Part shown: positions 5,806 to 6,104 of the stretch, in pieces
How positions within the stretch are numbered: position 1 is the first letter of the stretch
Layout: every line of letters begins with the position of its first letter
NCBI GenBank assembly: GCA_013140935.1
Contig: JABFSD010000419.1
Location: 1-6,104, forward strand
Length of the DNA stretch: 6,104 nucleotides
DNA from: Acidobacteriota bacterium
GTDB lineage: Bacteria; Acidobacteriota; Blastocatellia; RBC074
Direction: 5' to 3'
The notes under the pieces: model-generated
What the model was told of the DNA's origin: nothing
Seen by the model: the letters and a program-made list of their open reading frames with translations, nothing else
The model's database searches: none
Position numbers and translations under genes: made by a program

Positions 5806-5810
5806 TCCTT
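5806..5810 (-). promoter_or_regulatory. Shine-Dalgarno site of the VOC gene
   Basis: AAGGA on the minus strand, 6 nt before ATG 5799, confirming that start and the complete signal peptide. Confidence 0.7.
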
Positions 5811-5827
5811 ATTTGGTGACGGTGAGA

Positions 5828-5856
5828 TTGTCGGATGCAGGGCATGTCACTATACT
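5828..5856 (+). promoter_or_regulatory. Sigma70-type promoter for the Tat-protein gene
   Basis: TTGTCG at 5828-5833 (-35, 4 of 6 consensus bases), a spacer of exactly 17, then TATACT at 5851-5856 (-10, 5 of 6). Transcription would begin near 5863, leaving an 80-nt leader before ATG 5943. On the other strand TATAGT (5854-5849) could be a -10 box for the VOC operon, but its -35 region (CAACTT at 17-bp spacing) is weak. Confidence 0.6.
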
Positions 5857-5875
5857 TACCGACCGGTTAGCAAGT
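5854..5875. promoter_or_regulatory. Probable TetR-family operator, imperfect 22-bp palindrome
   Basis: The half-sites are ACTTACCGACC and GGTTAGCAAGT. The second reads ACTTGCTAACC on the other strand, matching the first at 8 of 11 positions, with the central ACCGGT-type core and TTACCGACCGGT seen in many TetR/AcrR operators. The site overlaps the -10 and start point of the rightward promoter and sits over the possible leftward -10, so a bound repressor would block either direction. No regulator gene is in the window. Confidence 0.6.
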
Positions 5876-5932
5876 TGTACTCACATCCGCAAATTCGTTC
5901 ACCCATTCAGACCGTCAACCCGTCCATCAATG

Positions 5933-5937
5933 AGGAG
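5933..5937 (+). promoter_or_regulatory. Shine-Dalgarno site of the Tat-protein gene
   Basis: AGGAG, within GAGGAGAG, ends 5 nt before ATG 5943 and fixes that start. Confidence 0.75.
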
Positions 5938-5942
5938 AGACT

Positions 5943-6104
5943 ATGGCGAATAAGCCTGACGCTTCGAGAAGAAAGTTCATGTCCGCCGCCGGAGCCACCA
6001 CCGTCGCGGCGTTGAGCAATACTGCCGCGAAAGCTGCGACAGCGGCTGACGAAAAGCCCATCACGATTCCCGCTGAATTCGCTGCGGCGGCCAACGTGCC
6101 AGCA
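5943..6104 (+). CDS. Tat-exported protein, 3'-partial (first 54 codons)
   Basis: The frame runs open from ATG 5943 to the window end (54 codons, no stop). The N-terminus carries a twin-arginine signal: SRRKFM at residues 8-13, then a mild hydrophobic Ala-rich stretch (SAAGATTVAAL) and further Ala-rich sequence with several possible cleavage sites before residue 35. The mature part begins near ADEKPITIPAEF. Tat export implies a protein folded in the cytoplasm, often with a cofactor, and delivered to the periplasm. Too little is visible to name the enzyme. It is divergent from the VOC/transporter operon and probably shares its control region (143 bp between starts). Confidence 0.82.
   Translation, partial: MANKPDASRRKFMSAAGATTVAALSNTAAKAATAADEKPITIPAEFAAAANVPA

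Overview
The window reads as bacterial chromosome, probably from an environmental heterotroph. It carries Shine-Dalgarno sites, compact overlapping operons, a Tat signal and a Sec signal, so a diderm is likely. No marker gene fixes the phylum. The mix of moderate GC, palindromic intergenic repeats, a DUF433/DUF5615 pair and secreted enzymes would fit soil Acidobacteriota or similar groups, but this is only an impression. Base composition is uneven: one hand-counted 60-base row in the small membrane gene near 1861 has 24 G+C, against 35 in a row of the transporter near 4321.

Left block (1-2168, plus strand): a tight three-gene operon. It holds the C-terminal two thirds of a fold-type III PLP decarboxylase (ornithine/diamino-acid type), an amidinotransferase closely resembling StrB1 of streptomycin biosynthesis, and a four-helix EmrE-sized membrane protein. 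Together they suggest making a basic or guanidinylated small molecule and moving it across the membrane. The amidinotransferase is split by one extra C in a six-C run at 1199-1204. The two halves otherwise join seamlessly into about 347 residues with every catalytic residue present.

Middle (2169-2566): no convincing full gene. It is filled by a roughly 260-bp palindromic element with nested inverted repeats (outer 48-bp arms, inner 18-bp arms, each outer arm holding two small hairpins). The element interrupts what may be the start of a fourth operon gene. An unrecognised 125-residue gene follows (2567-2944).

Right block (2970-5799, minus strand, transcribed right to left): a secreted two-module VOC (glyoxalase-fold) protein and an MHS-type MFS symporter, overlapping by 4 nt (GTGA). 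These are followed by a DUF433/DUF5615 antitoxin-toxin-like pair that overlaps by 1 nt.

Right edge (5800-6104): a divergent promoter region with a good sigma70-type promoter (TTGTCG-N17-TATACT). Its -10 overlaps an imperfect 22-bp palindrome of the TetR-operator type. Beyond it starts a Tat-exported protein that runs off the window. One TetR-family repressor, not in this window, could control both the exported protein and the VOC/transporter pair.
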